DNA of 64,000 nt. Source: Malus domestica (taxonomy: Eukaryota; Streptophyta; Magnoliopsida; Rosales; Rosaceae). Under the pieces are notes generated by a model, which saw only the letters and a list, made by a program, of their open reading frames with translations, made no database searches and was not told the DNA's origin. A program made the translations under genes and the position numbers. This document shows positions 23,614-34,733 of the stretch, one piece after another; positions within the stretch are counted from its first letter, which is position 1, and every line of letters starts with the position of its first letter. Location: the NCBI RefSeq assembly GCF_042453785.1, contig NC_091673.1, forward strand, positions 26,526,501-26,590,500, written 5' to 3'.

Positions 23614-24000
23614 ACCCTTGAGCTGATATCTTGGAGGCAAAGTTACAAGTTTTGAATTTCATTTTTTTATGTTTAATTTCCGATGTAATCTGAGCCATTG
23701 GATCATAGTCCAAGTGGTCTCTTCTCTAGCCTAGGATTTAAGTGATAGATTATGACACGTGTAATCACCTCATAGGGTGATAGAATCAAAGGCTAGGATT
23801 TAATCTTGGTGTAAAGTTGTTAGAGAAGAATCTCACTTCTCTCTCCTTTAATGGTTATATTTGGTTAGTGGAGTGTGAAATTCAATTGGAACCTTCATCA
23901 CTCTCGCAGCACCATAGCTGCATTTTCTCTGCAATTTTCCTTCTTCCCAAACACTCAAAACCTTCATAAAACTAAATACCAAAAGGTATGAACTCTAACA
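23602..24000 (+). repeat. 3' LTR of Copia 1
   Basis: Starts TGTTGATGTG directly after a purine tract (GGGTTAGAAGGGAA) and ends CTCTAACA. Shared with 10676-10971. Confidence 0.85.
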
Positions 24001-25739
24001 CAATTATCTATATGATATGGAAAGAGAGAAGACCATCAGCTCCAATAGCTTCGGATTGCAACTCCAGACTTTGGGACACTCACAATGGACAACTTTCTAA
24101 ATGATATGGAAAGGGAGAAACCCATCAGGTTCACTTCCCAATAGCTCCGGATTGCTACTGATAACTTCACCAATCTGTTGGGCCAAGGAGGACTTGGTGC
24201 AGTTTATAAAGGAATATTTAGTAATGGAAACCTTGTAGCAGTGAAGGTTCTATATGGAAGTTCGGATAAGAGAATCAAGGAACAATTTATGGCCGAAGTT
24301 AGTACAATCGGAACCCATCACTTCAATCCGGTCCGTCTTTATGGTTTCTGCTTCGAGGAACAACTCAGAGCGCTTGTTTATGAATACATGGTAAATGGAT
24401 CGCTTGACAGCTACTTATTTCGTACCAACACGGTGGCTTTAGGATTTGAAAAGCTTCATGAGATTGCTGTGGGATAGCAAGAGGGATCGCTTACTTGCAC
24501 GAAGAATGCTAACAACGAATTATCCATTATGACATAATGCCAGAAAATATTCTTTTGGATGCAAACTTCTTTCCAAAAGTAGGTTTGGCCAAGTTGTGTA
24601 ACAGGGAAAATACTCATATAACCCTGACAGGTGGGAGAGGGACTCCGGGTTATGCTGCACCGGAGGTTTGGCTGAGGTTTCCTATAACACACAAATGTGA
24701 TGTGCATAGCTTTGGAATGCTATTGTTTGAGATCATAGGAAGGAGAAGGAATCTCGATGTCAATATTCAAGATAGCCTAGATTGGTTTCCGAGGTGGGTA
24801 TGGAAGAAGTTTGAGCAGGGGGAATTAGGAGAGCTGATGGTAGTTTGTGGAATATAGGAGAAAGATAAATAGAGGGCAGAGAGAATGGTAAAGGTAGCTC
24901 TGGTGTGTGTACGGTATATGCCCAAGGCAAGGCCTTTGATGAGTGTCATCGTTAAAATGTTGGAAGGTGAAATTGAGATTCCTACACCTTCAACTAACCC
25001 TTTCCAGCACTTGATGTCGGACACTCCGTACCCTACTGCACCTAACTATGATACTTCAAATCCAAGAGACAGTACCGCCAGTGAGTATTCTTCGGGTCCT
25101 TCTCAAACTGTCGTACATGGTAATCCTATCATGAAGAAATATGAGATTGAAACAGTGTCTGCCTAGCTAAACTGAATTCTGTTTCTCTCTTTCTCTCTCT
25201 CTCTCTCTAAATGTTTCATATCTTTTTGTTTTATGAACACTGATAAGGGTGACTACGTAATTCATCATATTCTGTAGATTCTGGAGAGTAAATGTATGAC
25301 ATCTCCTTTCATCAAATGGCATCTTCTTTCATCAAACTACTCCATGAGGAGTTCCATATATGGAGTTAATGTTAAATCCTTCTGAAGTGAATAAATTTTT
25401 TGGAGGTTTGTGGAATTTACAGTTCTGATTCATGTGGTAGCTACTTATTATATCCATGCCTCGATTTACCGCATTGATTTGCGTCTAATATACACATACA
25501 ACTTCGACTTGCTATTATCTTGGCTTGTTATATCACACAGCCACTTCACTATTAGGCAAGTCTATTAGATTATCACAATCATAAACATACAAACTCGAGT
25601 TTTGTATCAAAATAACTACTAATTAATCTTACTTCCAAGTTCCCAATTACATACCTAGCGTTTGCATGGGTCTTGAAACACCATTTTCAGAGAAAGGACC
25701 CAAGCTAATGAAGGAAAAGAAATGGTAAAGTAAAAGAAA

Positions 25740-26073
25740 CAAGGTGTGTGAAAAAAAATTAATTATTATGTGATTAGAAGAAAATTCTATATTATTTTAT
25801 TTTTGGAAAAAGAAAATTTTGTTGTGGCCTATATTTAACTGAGAGAAAGGGAAGAGGCATGGCATGTAGAGAAAGAGAGATAGAAAATAGACTTGAGGAA
25901 TTTTATGTGTTATTCTCTAGTCCTCATGTGTTTATTTATAGTAATCCGAGGAGAATTTCTTACCTTGCAAGTAATACAAAGTTTAATAGGAAAGATCTTC
26001 TAGATCCCGAAGGATTCCTAATTTATCTTTACTTAGGATTTACACAATCACACATGTATTAGCATGTATATCA
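25740..26073 (-). repeat. Copia LTR fragment related to the right-edge Copia
   Basis: Resembles 59290-59628 in layout and sequence: GTTTATTTATAGTA (a TATA box on the minus strand), then CTTACCTT, GAAAGAT, and TTAGGATTTACACAATCACA near the minus-strand start. No coding sequence adjoins it. It is probably a solo or truncated LTR of the same family. Confidence 0.5.
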
Positions 26074-26221
26074 CAAAAAATTTGTATATTATTAAGAGCA
26101 TATCAATTTAGTGGAGTCATGGAATACATGCACAGTACATATTGCTAAAAATTATTTATATGCTTTCTAAAAAAAAAGAAAGAAAACAAAAAAAAAACCT
26201 TTACATGCATTGCTGATTATA

Positions 26222-27318
26222 TATAGTGGATGTAGCCCTCAAAAGGTCCGAGAATGTTTGTGCTAAGGGCATTGACTCAACCACGAATAAGCAATGGAAA
26301 CATGAGAAAAAGTGTGGTCTTCCACTTGGCTTAAGATTTGACAAAGAGACAGAGTGGTGAGATTTGTACATTGCTGATGCATATTATGGCCCTCTAGTTG
26401 TTGGCCCTCTAGGAGGACTTGCCACTTCTTTGTCAACTCATGTGGGAAGGAAGCCTATACTTTATGCAAATGACCTTGACATCCACAAGAATGGCTCTAT
26501 TTTCTTCACAGACACATGCAAGAGATACAACCGAATGTAAGTATAAAAGTGCTTCTATGTTTAGAATTGCTTTTGTAGGGAGCATTTTATGTTCATAAAC
26601 TTTTTTATGTGAAAATATTATAAGAAAAGCACATCTTGGAAAACACTTAAAAGCACTTAAAATATTGTTAGGTATTTCTCTTGAAAGTATCCCAAAACAA
26701 AAAAAAAAAAAAAAAAAAAAAGAAAAAAATTTCTTTTTAAAATACAGATGCACTTTTTAACTTTTCTTGGCTGAATATGAGAACGCTTTCAGCCCTTCTA
26801 AGATGATTGCATTAGTAATCATATAGTTTATGTGCCTTCACATGTTAATGCTTGGTAACGATACTAATTGGTAACCAAATGAGGCATTAATGGACACTAA
26901 TCAAATTGCAGGAATCATTTCGTTATACTATTGGAAGGAGAATCCACTAGTAGGCTTCTGAGATATGATCCTCCTACTAAAACAACTCAGACAATGTAAG
27001 AATAAATGAGAAAGGCGGGTAGCAATAGATTGTTGCAGGACTCAAGCACAAAAGAGAGAATAATCCATGCATATAGAGTGTCTACTTTCGCTTGCCCATC
27101 CGAATGACCTACTTAGCGTGAATTATGGGGATGAAGATGTACACATTGATCTCACTCTTCAATGAGAAGGGAGAAATTTTGGAAGTTCTTGAGATAGAAA
27201 GGTGTGGTTATGAAACTTGTGAGTGAAGTTAGAGAAGTAAAAGGCAAACTGTGGATTGGAACTGTAGCTCATAACCACATTGCCATCCTCCATTACCCTC
27301 AAGAGATCATTATTTACT
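26222..27318 (+). pseudogene. Strictosidine synthase-like (SSL) pseudogene
   Basis: SSL proteins are six-bladed beta-propellers of the secretory pathway; most lack true strictosidine synthase activity. Exon A (26222-26534) encodes KKCGLPLGLRFDKETE, an extra W and stop, then DLYIADAYYGPLVVGPLGG and ANDLDIHKNGSIFFTDTCKR. It ends at a GTAAGT donor. Exon B (from 26912, after TTGCAG) encodes NHFVILLEGESTSRLLRYD and PPTKTT, joining in phase. Exon C (about 27086-27318) encodes RLPIRMTYLA, stop, then MGMKMYTLISLFNEKGEILEVLE, a frame change and KLWIGTVAHNHIAILHYP. The central exon between B and C and the whole N-terminal half with its signal peptide are missing. Stops, a frameshift and exon loss make it a pseudogene of a host gene. 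Confidence 0.8.
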
Positions 27319-27321
27319 AGC

Positions 27322-27910
27322 TGTTGGAATCAAATTTGCGCACCGCCACAAATGGTGGGGACACGAACTCGAGCAATCTGTAAAATAGAAAACAATCGTA
27401 AGTTTGAGACCTGAGGCGGAGGTGTCTGTGCCAGCCAAAGCCTCTCTAACGGTCAAGTTAGTAAAAAGTTTAGTCTCAAACAATGGGCAAAAGAATTCAA
27501 GTATTGGGATTGCGTTACTAGAGACGAACCTTAGATGGGCGTATTTATACCGTGGGGAGGGAGACATTTTTAGGATAGAATCCTCATTCTAAGCTGGGAA
27601 ATTCCTAGAGGATATCTAGAAGTAGACATTGCATCTTCTTAGGAATTGTGATTACTTGTGGTGCACGCCAATTCCTAGATTGTAGGAATTCCATGACTCA
27701 TAAGGATTTGATTGAGTCCATATTTGGATCGAATCGCACGTCTTGTGGAAAAGCATGGTCACCTAGCGGAGTCACTAGGACTTCACCTATTTCCCCGGAA
27801 CAGGGTGATGGTGGCACCATGCTCCATCTGATCCAGCTTCACTTGAAGTTGTTGAGTCAATGAACGGGCTTTTGAGGTAATAGTATTTGGTTCAGCCTTA
27901 TTCTGGCCCT
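27322..27910 (-). repeat. Probable solo LTR
   Basis: The right-to-left reading ends ...TTGATTCCAACA at 27322 and holds a TATA box (TATAAATA, near 27545) on the minus strand. Its style resembles the LTRs at 41411 and 45852 (ends in CAACA, GC-richer body). No internal domains adjoin it. Both edges are tentative. Confidence 0.4.
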
Positions 27911-29463
27911 AAAAAATCATAGTTCCACAATTGCCCTTAACTATATATCGGAGAAGGCAACTTGTCCCCCTTGAGAATGAATAGTTATCTAAAGAGCACA
28001 CCTTTCAGAGTAAGCTGGAATACATATCATTAGTCTTTTATCTTCTTACTTTGATCTGACCTTTTCTAATGAAGTGGCGACGCTTAATCTAGAAGTATAG
28101 TGGCGAAGCCAGGAATAAATTAGGGGAGGGGCGAAATTCAAAATCGTAAAAAGTTAAAAAAAAATAATAATAATAAACATAGACAACCAAATCTTTTTAC
28201 ATATTAGACAATATCAATATCGTTTATAATGTATCAATATAAAGAAAATACAATTGTTGTGGGCAAGATTTCAAGTCATAAAAGCATCGCATAATAGGCT
28301 CATTATCAATAAAAGCAAAAATATCTCTTTAAATATAAAAAACCAAGCTATCACTCAACCATTGATTTCCATTTTGTTACGCACTGGTGTTTTGAGAATA
28401 TTCATAGCACTGTTTCTTATAGTTTTGTCTCATTATGTAACTGTATAATGGAAAAAGTCTTAGACTATCAATTTTAGAGTAGAGTCTATTATATGACTAA
28501 TAACTAATATATTAAACTAACAATTTAATTAATCAATATCAATAATCATATAAATTATTCAATAACTATTAATTTACTTCATCAATAATCAACCATTTCA
28601 TTTATCAATAATCATATAATTCATATCAGTAATTAATAATCAAATAACAGACACTATAATTCTATATCAATTAAACACAATTTCATATTAAATTATCAAT
28701 TATGAATTCAACCTTAAAAAAAAAAGCTATAAAATCCTGCTTTGAAGCAGAAGCTGCTGAGGGGCAATTCGGGCGGAAGAACTCTATCTTCTCGTGCAGC
28801 TGTGCTTGCTAGCTTACTGATTTGGGTGGGGCAGATTGGGACAGGGAATGAAGGATTAATGGGGCCTAGTGTTCCCCATATTGTATTATATATAATTTTT
28901 TTGATGGAATAAAACGATGTTGGGTTAATGGGGATAATACCTACTTTTTTTTAATTGAATAAAAACGACGCCATCCAGCTTAGGTCTACCTTTCGTTTTG
29001 GGCTTGGATTTTTTGAAAAAGAAAGAAAAGCCATCGTGCGCAGCAGCAATAGAAAACAAAACCCTTACCTGCAAATTTTTCGGTGGACCAGAGGGGCGGC
29101 TACTCGTTCCTAGGCTTCATTTTCGGCGAGAGGATGGGCAGCTGGCCCTCCTTGCTCCTTTGTAGCTTCACCTATATCTGGACGTGCTTTCTTGAATATC
29201 GTGTCATAAAGTTTGTAATGATGAGGCGTGCATTTGTTGCGTGTGCACAAAAAATGAGAAATTATCTTCGATATTCTGCCTTAATGTTTAACTGTTGGAT
29301 TTGTTCATACCAAGGAAAACCAGTCCATATTCAACTGCTGAGGTGATTTGAAATATCTCCTTAAATACTTATTGGATCCTTGTCCTCATTTCTTCATCAA
29401 ATCACTAATTTCTTTGTCTGTCCATGAACATTCTGACTGTTTTTTTTTTTTTTCAATTCACAC
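27911..29463. other. AT-rich stretch with a possible hAT-type end at 28098
   Basis: TAGTGGCGAAGCCAGGAA at 28098-28115 resembles the terminal repeat of the hAT-type element at 47958, but no partner end was found. From 28450 to 28700 there are irregular repeats of ATCAATAATCATATAA. An ORF at 29083-29346 has no recognisable family. No gene can be supported. Confidence 0.4.
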
Positions 29464-30091
29464 TTGCCTTTACCGTACTTTCCCAAAATTCGTTCCCTTA
29501 ACGAAGACATGGCTGCCACTTCATCTGTTCATCCCGCTGCTCATGTCAACTTCGATACTTTCTCTGAACCTGATATGGTCAGAGTTCGTAATAAAGAAGA
29601 TGAGACAACATTTCTCTCAGGTCGATGTCATTCGTTTAATGAATGCAAAGTCTAGTGGGAAGACAATCATGATGTGACCAACGATCTCCCCAAGCCTTCA
29701 GGCCATGATCCTCCTTGTACTAGAATACATCCCTATTATTTGGATTTAGGGCTAAGGTTCCCTTTATTGCCTTTGTTGAAGGAAATCTTGATCTTATACC
29801 AAATTGACCTCTGTAATCTCACCCTGTCTTCCATGTGCATTTTCACCTGCTTCAAGCATTTAAACGACTAGTACGGAGCTTTCTCAATCTGACCCAGTAC
29901 TATTTTTAGTCCCAATCTGACCTCCGGTGGTCTGTTTGCATTATTGATCTGCCCAGGCAGGACTAAGATTGGTATAGAGATATTCTCCTCATTGAGGGGA
30001 ATTGAGATGAAGATATATCGGGGTTGAGAGTCCCCAACAAACCTATCAATAATTTTGACTACAAAATAGATATATTAAGAGCCTCCACCTA
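29464..30091 (+). pseudogene. Gypsy-type putative transposase domain ORF, 5' part
   Basis: One frame runs from 29464 with single stops at 29653-29655 and 29869-29871. It encodes GHDPPCTRIHPYYLDLG, then LRFPLLPLLKEILILYQIDL and an aromatic-rich stretch. The pattern (YLDLGLRFPL followed by a hydrophobic helix and a QL/NL turn) recalls the Transposase_28 or putative gypsy-type transposase domain found as an extra ORF in plant Gypsy elements. The stretch to 30091 breaks off at ACCTA, where the LTR pair 30092-37017 is inserted, and reads on at 37022 (TYVDLSS). Function is unknown. Recognition is by pattern only. Confidence 0.45.
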
Positions 30092-32353
30092 TGTAACAAC
30101 CCATCCCGGTTATTTAAACGGATTTTGAATCAGGAGGATATTTCTGTAATTTCATTAAAAAGGGTATATTTTCTAATTTTAGGTTTGCTTTTGGGACCTA
30201 AAATGGTGAGCCAGGTGGGACCCTTTTCTTTTTTTGGTTCCCTGGTCTCCGTTCCTTTATGGCTGCCACTTGGCAATCCTATTTCTTTCCCACTTCTTCT
30301 CTCTTTTCTGTCTCGAATCCTTCTCTTCTCTCCCTTACAAACTCTCAGCTTTCTCTCTCTCTTTGTAAATTGTCGTAGCTTTCTCAATTCTCTCATCTCC
30401 TCTCGATGAACCCTCGCACACACATAAATGCCTACAAACCAACCAAACCACCATAATCACCTGTGACCTCCCTTCCCTCCTTCACCCTTCCTATCTCTTC
30501 GTCAGCACTGTGCAACGCCACTGTACACGTGGCTCTCCGATGAGCTAAGTCAAAACGTGCCCTAAATGTTCCTAAATTGGGTTGAGTGAGTGTGTTGGTA
30601 GTGTTTGAAGCTTGTTGGTAGTGTTTTAATGCAGGAACATCTCAGAAACACCTTTGCCATATTTTCCAGCAAGGAACTCGGCCTTTGTTGGCATTCTTCG
30701 GCCGATCTCGACGTCAACATAACCCCATCTTGGTATATTCTTATTCCTTGCCTTGATATCTACATTTTTGGTTTTTACATCATTGAGAATGGTTAAGATT
30801 CGAGCTCCACTGAAGCTCAGGAATTATCTTGCTGATTTCTGACCTCCTTCCTTGGGTCCGGTGACCCACAAACCTTAGACCCAAAACCCTTTTTAACCAG
30901 CCCAATCCCTTAACCTTTTAAACCAAAGGACCAAATTAAATAATCGGGCTTTCAAGCCCAAAACTCTAGTTTAACTAGGCCCTTGGGCTGTGCACCTAGG
31001 CCTAGGCCCGTCATTAACCCAGCCTAGGAACTTTTTTTAAACCCAAACCTAAGCTTTGGCCCAAACCCATAGAGCCGACCCAAAGTCTAGGCCCATAACC
31101 GGTTGGAACCTTCCAAGGATATTCCTGGAACATTCCTTAGAATATTCCTAGTAATATTTCCCTGTTGACTTTTTGTTGAGTTTTTTGAAATTTACCAGGG
31201 ACCCTTCTTAGGGTAATTCGACGTCCTGGATCTGTATTTGAGGTCCGTTTTCCCAAATCCAATCATTTTAATATATTTTTATTATGTGCTTAGGGGCAAT
31301 TATTGTGGCGTTTCCATGTTCGCTAGTTTGTGTGGCACTTCAACGGTGAAGTATCTGTGAGTAGACTATTTCTAAAATCTATTTTTTAATAGTAGAAATA
31401 CATACATGAAAAGCATGATTTGGTGATCACGTTTTAGATAACGTTTTATGAGTAAATTGGATTTACCTTATACGATTATCATGCTTACTTAGAATATTTT
31501 GGAATACCTTATTTTCTATCGAACCCATGTTCCTTGTAGGATATCTGATGGATGACGATATACTATTTAGAACATGTTTTTACAAACTTCTTTATAGTAT
31601 ACATGATGGATGACTTTATACTATGAAGATGTTTTTCAGATATATGTACCTATGTTTGGAAAGATTATATTCAAAGGTTTTGTGCGTAGCTAGTAGATAC
31701 ATATTGACCCTCGGGTTGGGTGTTGTTGGAGCCTGCCGGTGATGATACTTATATTAACCTGTGGGTTGGGTGCGGTAGGAGCCTACGGGCGATTGATACT
31801 TGTGAAAGAAGTGTTCTGAAGGAAATGTTCTGAAGGAAGAGTTCTGTATGCCTTCGGGCACTACTGATACCACTAGTTAGCACACTATATACAATATATG
31901 TTTTATGAATGTTTTTATGGCATGCTAGGGTTTCGGAAAACCTATCACATATTATACTATTGAGTTTTCATAAAATTTTGGGGGTTAGTATGTTGAATAA
32001 CTATTTCAGTATTATGTATATATTAACTTGGTCTACTTATGTTTGTTTTGCACCCCCTTAGGATTTAAAATCGAGGCGTACAATCCCTCAAGGCACATCC
32101 GCATCGGCATCTTCGAGTCCTCTCAGTGTAGGACCCACTCCTTGTTCATTAAACTTTACATTATTTATTTTTAGTGTTCTGGTTAGTTGTGTGGTCTGAA
32201 CACGTTCTTAAGTTGCATATTCATTGTATTTAAATTTATAAGTCTTATTTATTCTTCTTTTTCATGCATTATAATATGGCTTCATCACTTTCGGGTGTCG
32301 ACCAGCACATGCCTACCCTGGTGTTTGGGAGAATATCGGGGTCCGGCGTGTCA
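30092..32353 (+). repeat. Left LTR of the 6.9 kb element
   Basis: Matches 34734-37017 throughout, including the CT-rich leader, the GGGTTGGGTG/GGAGCCT repeats and ACGTTCTTAAGTTGCATATTC near the end. Ends at GGCGTGTCA. Confidence 0.85.
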
Positions 32354-32416
32354 GCCTATGTCGACCTGAGCTCATTGTTAAAGTTTTCCATATTATCTCC
32401 TCTGCATACTGAATTA
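32354..32416 (+). repeat. Duplicate of the right target flank
   Basis: These bases match 37018-37079 with about six differences (CCTATGTCGACCTGAGCTCAT and TTTTCCATATTATC shared). At the right end the same sequence is the continuation of the transposase-like ORF, so here it is a second copy of host DNA placed inside the element. Confidence 0.8.
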
Positions 32417-34733
32417 GTTTGTTACATGACTTTCAACATCGGATCAATACTCTGTAATCTGCATTCTCTAAGAATTGCGGTCGGAGTTTGATCTACATAG
32501 GAATGTTGGGAAACAGAAAAATCTTAGTGGTACAAGTTGGTTAAGACCAACTGGGGATCTGAAGCAGTGTTGTACTCTACGACATGCGTTCCCCAAGAAT
32601 GGCGGCCATAGTCATGTCTTAGTAGTAATTACTCAAAACTTTCGAAGCGCGTGTTGGAGAAAACGAGTAAGCACTAGTTGTGATGAAGTTAGTAAGTGGT
32701 AATTGGTGGGATCGAATTGATGTCCTCATACTCATTCCCATTGAAGAAATTCGTGTGAATCTTTAGAGCAATTCTCTACGATTGTCCTATTGATAACCTT
32801 CTTGCTTACTCCAACGACGAAGTCAAGTTCCTTAACCATCGACTGTTAGTTTCACGCCAAATTCTTTGAGCGTTGACTTCATTTAGACTAAATAATTTCT
32901 TGGGAGACTATTCGGTAACATACGTTATTCTCATCAATTTCCAAAAAGGTTGCGACCATTGGAAATTGAAAACCCTCACAATGAGTTGTGAAATGCAAAG
33001 TATCCTTGGTCTTGTGCTCTAGATTTGATGGATTTGTTTTGACCCTCAAATTCTTGAGTGTTCTTTTAGCCTTCTCGACATGGTTTCTCGCTCAATCAAT
33101 GAGGAATTCAAGATTGATCGATTCGGTGAAAGTGTGCACCTAGTTCATATCGATTATGACAGGAACGTTAGGAGAAAAACCTTTTCACAAGCTTACCAGA
33201 CTTACCGGAAAGAGTCCCACGTGGATGTGGGGTTTGAGCCGTCTTTTAGTAAAAGTTTGGTGAAGGTAGTAGTACAGGTGGTCAGCGGATTGCATCACAA
33301 ATCACTATCTTCACGTAGAAATGAATAGTCATCTCTTATTATTTTGCTGCAATTCATAAACATCATAATACTTTGGTAGATATTTTCCAACAATATGATG
33401 CCTATGAATTGTAGCAAGATGATGAGATGTGATCGCCTCAACGCATCTTTCCATTGCTTCACTCTAAGACCTTATTGTTCATGAATACGTAGATATGATT
33501 GGTACCCTCTTGAATGGTACCACAACGTGGTCGAGGTAAGAATTGGATGATCTTTGCACTTCTGTCGAAAAATGTGTACTCTCATGGGGTTTTTAGGTTG
33601 ATCACTTGTGAGTCCTTCTTCTTTCCTCCAACATTGACCTTGTTTGACTAGAAATCTACAACTAAGCAAAAATGGAGAGGTGGATTGAGCACTACAACAG
33701 TCCCGAAGAGATACTGCTTGTGAAGGAAGGTGACTTCTCGTTTTTTTGCTTGCTTGGCTCGAGCTTTTGGGACTACTATTAACATGGTAGCCACTTCTTT
33801 TGAATCCCAAGATACAGTTTTCAAATGGGTTCTTTATTGGCAAAACACTGGAGTAGTTGGTCACATTTGGAAGAATCGAGAATGATGGGGTGCTTGATGC
33901 TGGATGGAGTTTTTACGACGACAACTTTTATTTTGTTTAGTTTGGGGTATGACACTTTTTGCGACATGGTACGAGAGTTTCTACATACAACACTGGTTGA
34001 CAGAGGAGTTTTACCAACTGGTATTCGGAGGATCGAATTTACGATGTGGGAATTTGTGCACCCTTCGGAAATTACTACTTGCTTATCGAGACAACAATGT
34101 GTGGTCGATATCGCGGGTAGCCGATTGTGATATCGATAGCTTATTCATTTGGTTTGTTAAGCAAGTGGGCAAGTAGACCCGTCTGCGGTAGCTGTTACCA
34201 TGTTGTATTGTTGGGGCTCGACCCAAAGATAACTATTCTCGAAGTACGCGACGTTACGTATGCTTGGGCAAGACCCACTTTCCTTTGCGGTTTTGGTTTT
34301 TAGTACAAGTATTTTAACTTACCATATTATAGTTATACTTGTTTTTTGGTGTTACAAATGTTTTGGGGGAAGTATTTTCGTTTTCAGTTTTAAGAGTTTT
34401 CGACCTCTATGTTATTACATATCTATTTTGACTTTATCATATTCTACGTACTTACTTTTGACCCTATGCTATTATATATTTTCGGCTTTATATCTTTATA
34501 AAGTATGTCTTCTACTTTTTCACTGATAGGGGAAGAAGGTATGAGCCTAGAGGCACGAAAGATGGAATCATTTCAACCCTAGCGCGACGAGGTGGCATTT
34601 TCCCTTTCGTACAACTGCTCTGACTTGATTTCTTCTATATATATATTTTTTTTCTTCTCCCTATTTTTGAGTTTTTCTGTGTATCAAGTTATTTCAAAAT
34701 TTTGGGACGAAATTTTATTTAACGGGGGTATAT
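32417..34733 (+). other. Degenerate interior of the 6.9 kb element
   Basis: No gag, protease, RT or integrase motif can be read in any frame, and ORFs are short (such as 32475-32702 and 33825-34130). The last part, with TTTTGGGACGAAATTTTATTTAACGGGGGTATA, is the 3' end of a Gypsy interior with its purine tract. It is either a non-coding LARD-type interior or a heavily decayed pol. Confidence 0.55.

Larger units (their letters stand above)
10676..24000 (+). mobile_element. Copia LTR retrotransposon 1, interrupted by an Athila element
   Basis: A short LTR pair (10676-10971 and 23602-24000) flanks gag, protease, integrase, RT and RNase H remnants in the Copia order. The primer-binding site follows the 5' LTR at once, and a purine tract precedes the 3' LTR. 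The gag is split at 11490/20414 by the Athila insertion. The 5' LTR lacks the outermost bases seen in the 3' copy (TGTTGATGTG) and about 90 bp near its end, so no clean target duplication can be read. It inserted in the receptor-kinase relic between DFQTLA and the NDMERE region. Confidence 0.85.
10416..25166 (+). pseudogene. Lr10-type receptor-like kinase relic 1, split by nested retrotransposons
   Basis: The family has an extracellular domain, one membrane helix and a cytosolic Ser/Thr kinase. Here only the 3' end of an exon (to about 10478), a juxtamembrane exon (VCKKCKELTRKKQIQNGSL, from 10582) and the kinase (24001-25166) remain. The Copia element sits between the last two. The kinase shows the glycine loop GQGGLGAVYKG, the VAVK lysine, the C-lobe (CDVHSFGMLLFEIIGRR) and the long family tail ending KKYEIETVSA. 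It is dead. A stop lies in the TSQ-LRIATDN region, a frame break follows EIAVG (24475), the catalytic loop reads HYDIMPEN with Met for Lys, the ADFG segment is deleted (KVGLAKL), and stops follow VVCGI. Its paralogue at 38229-39313 lets the interruption be placed precisely. Confidence 0.8.

Noticed and set aside
26690..26725. Poly-A run as the tail of a retroposed gene
   Set aside because: It lies in a splice-bounded intron of the SSL pseudogene, with no upstream retroposed sequence seen.
28098..28850. A second hAT-type element
   Set aside because: Only one terminal-repeat-like sequence was found; no matching end or target duplication.
30125..30423. ORFs on both strands in the CT-rich LTR leader (also 34832-35214)
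   Set aside because: They occur in both LTR copies and come from CT-rich repeats.
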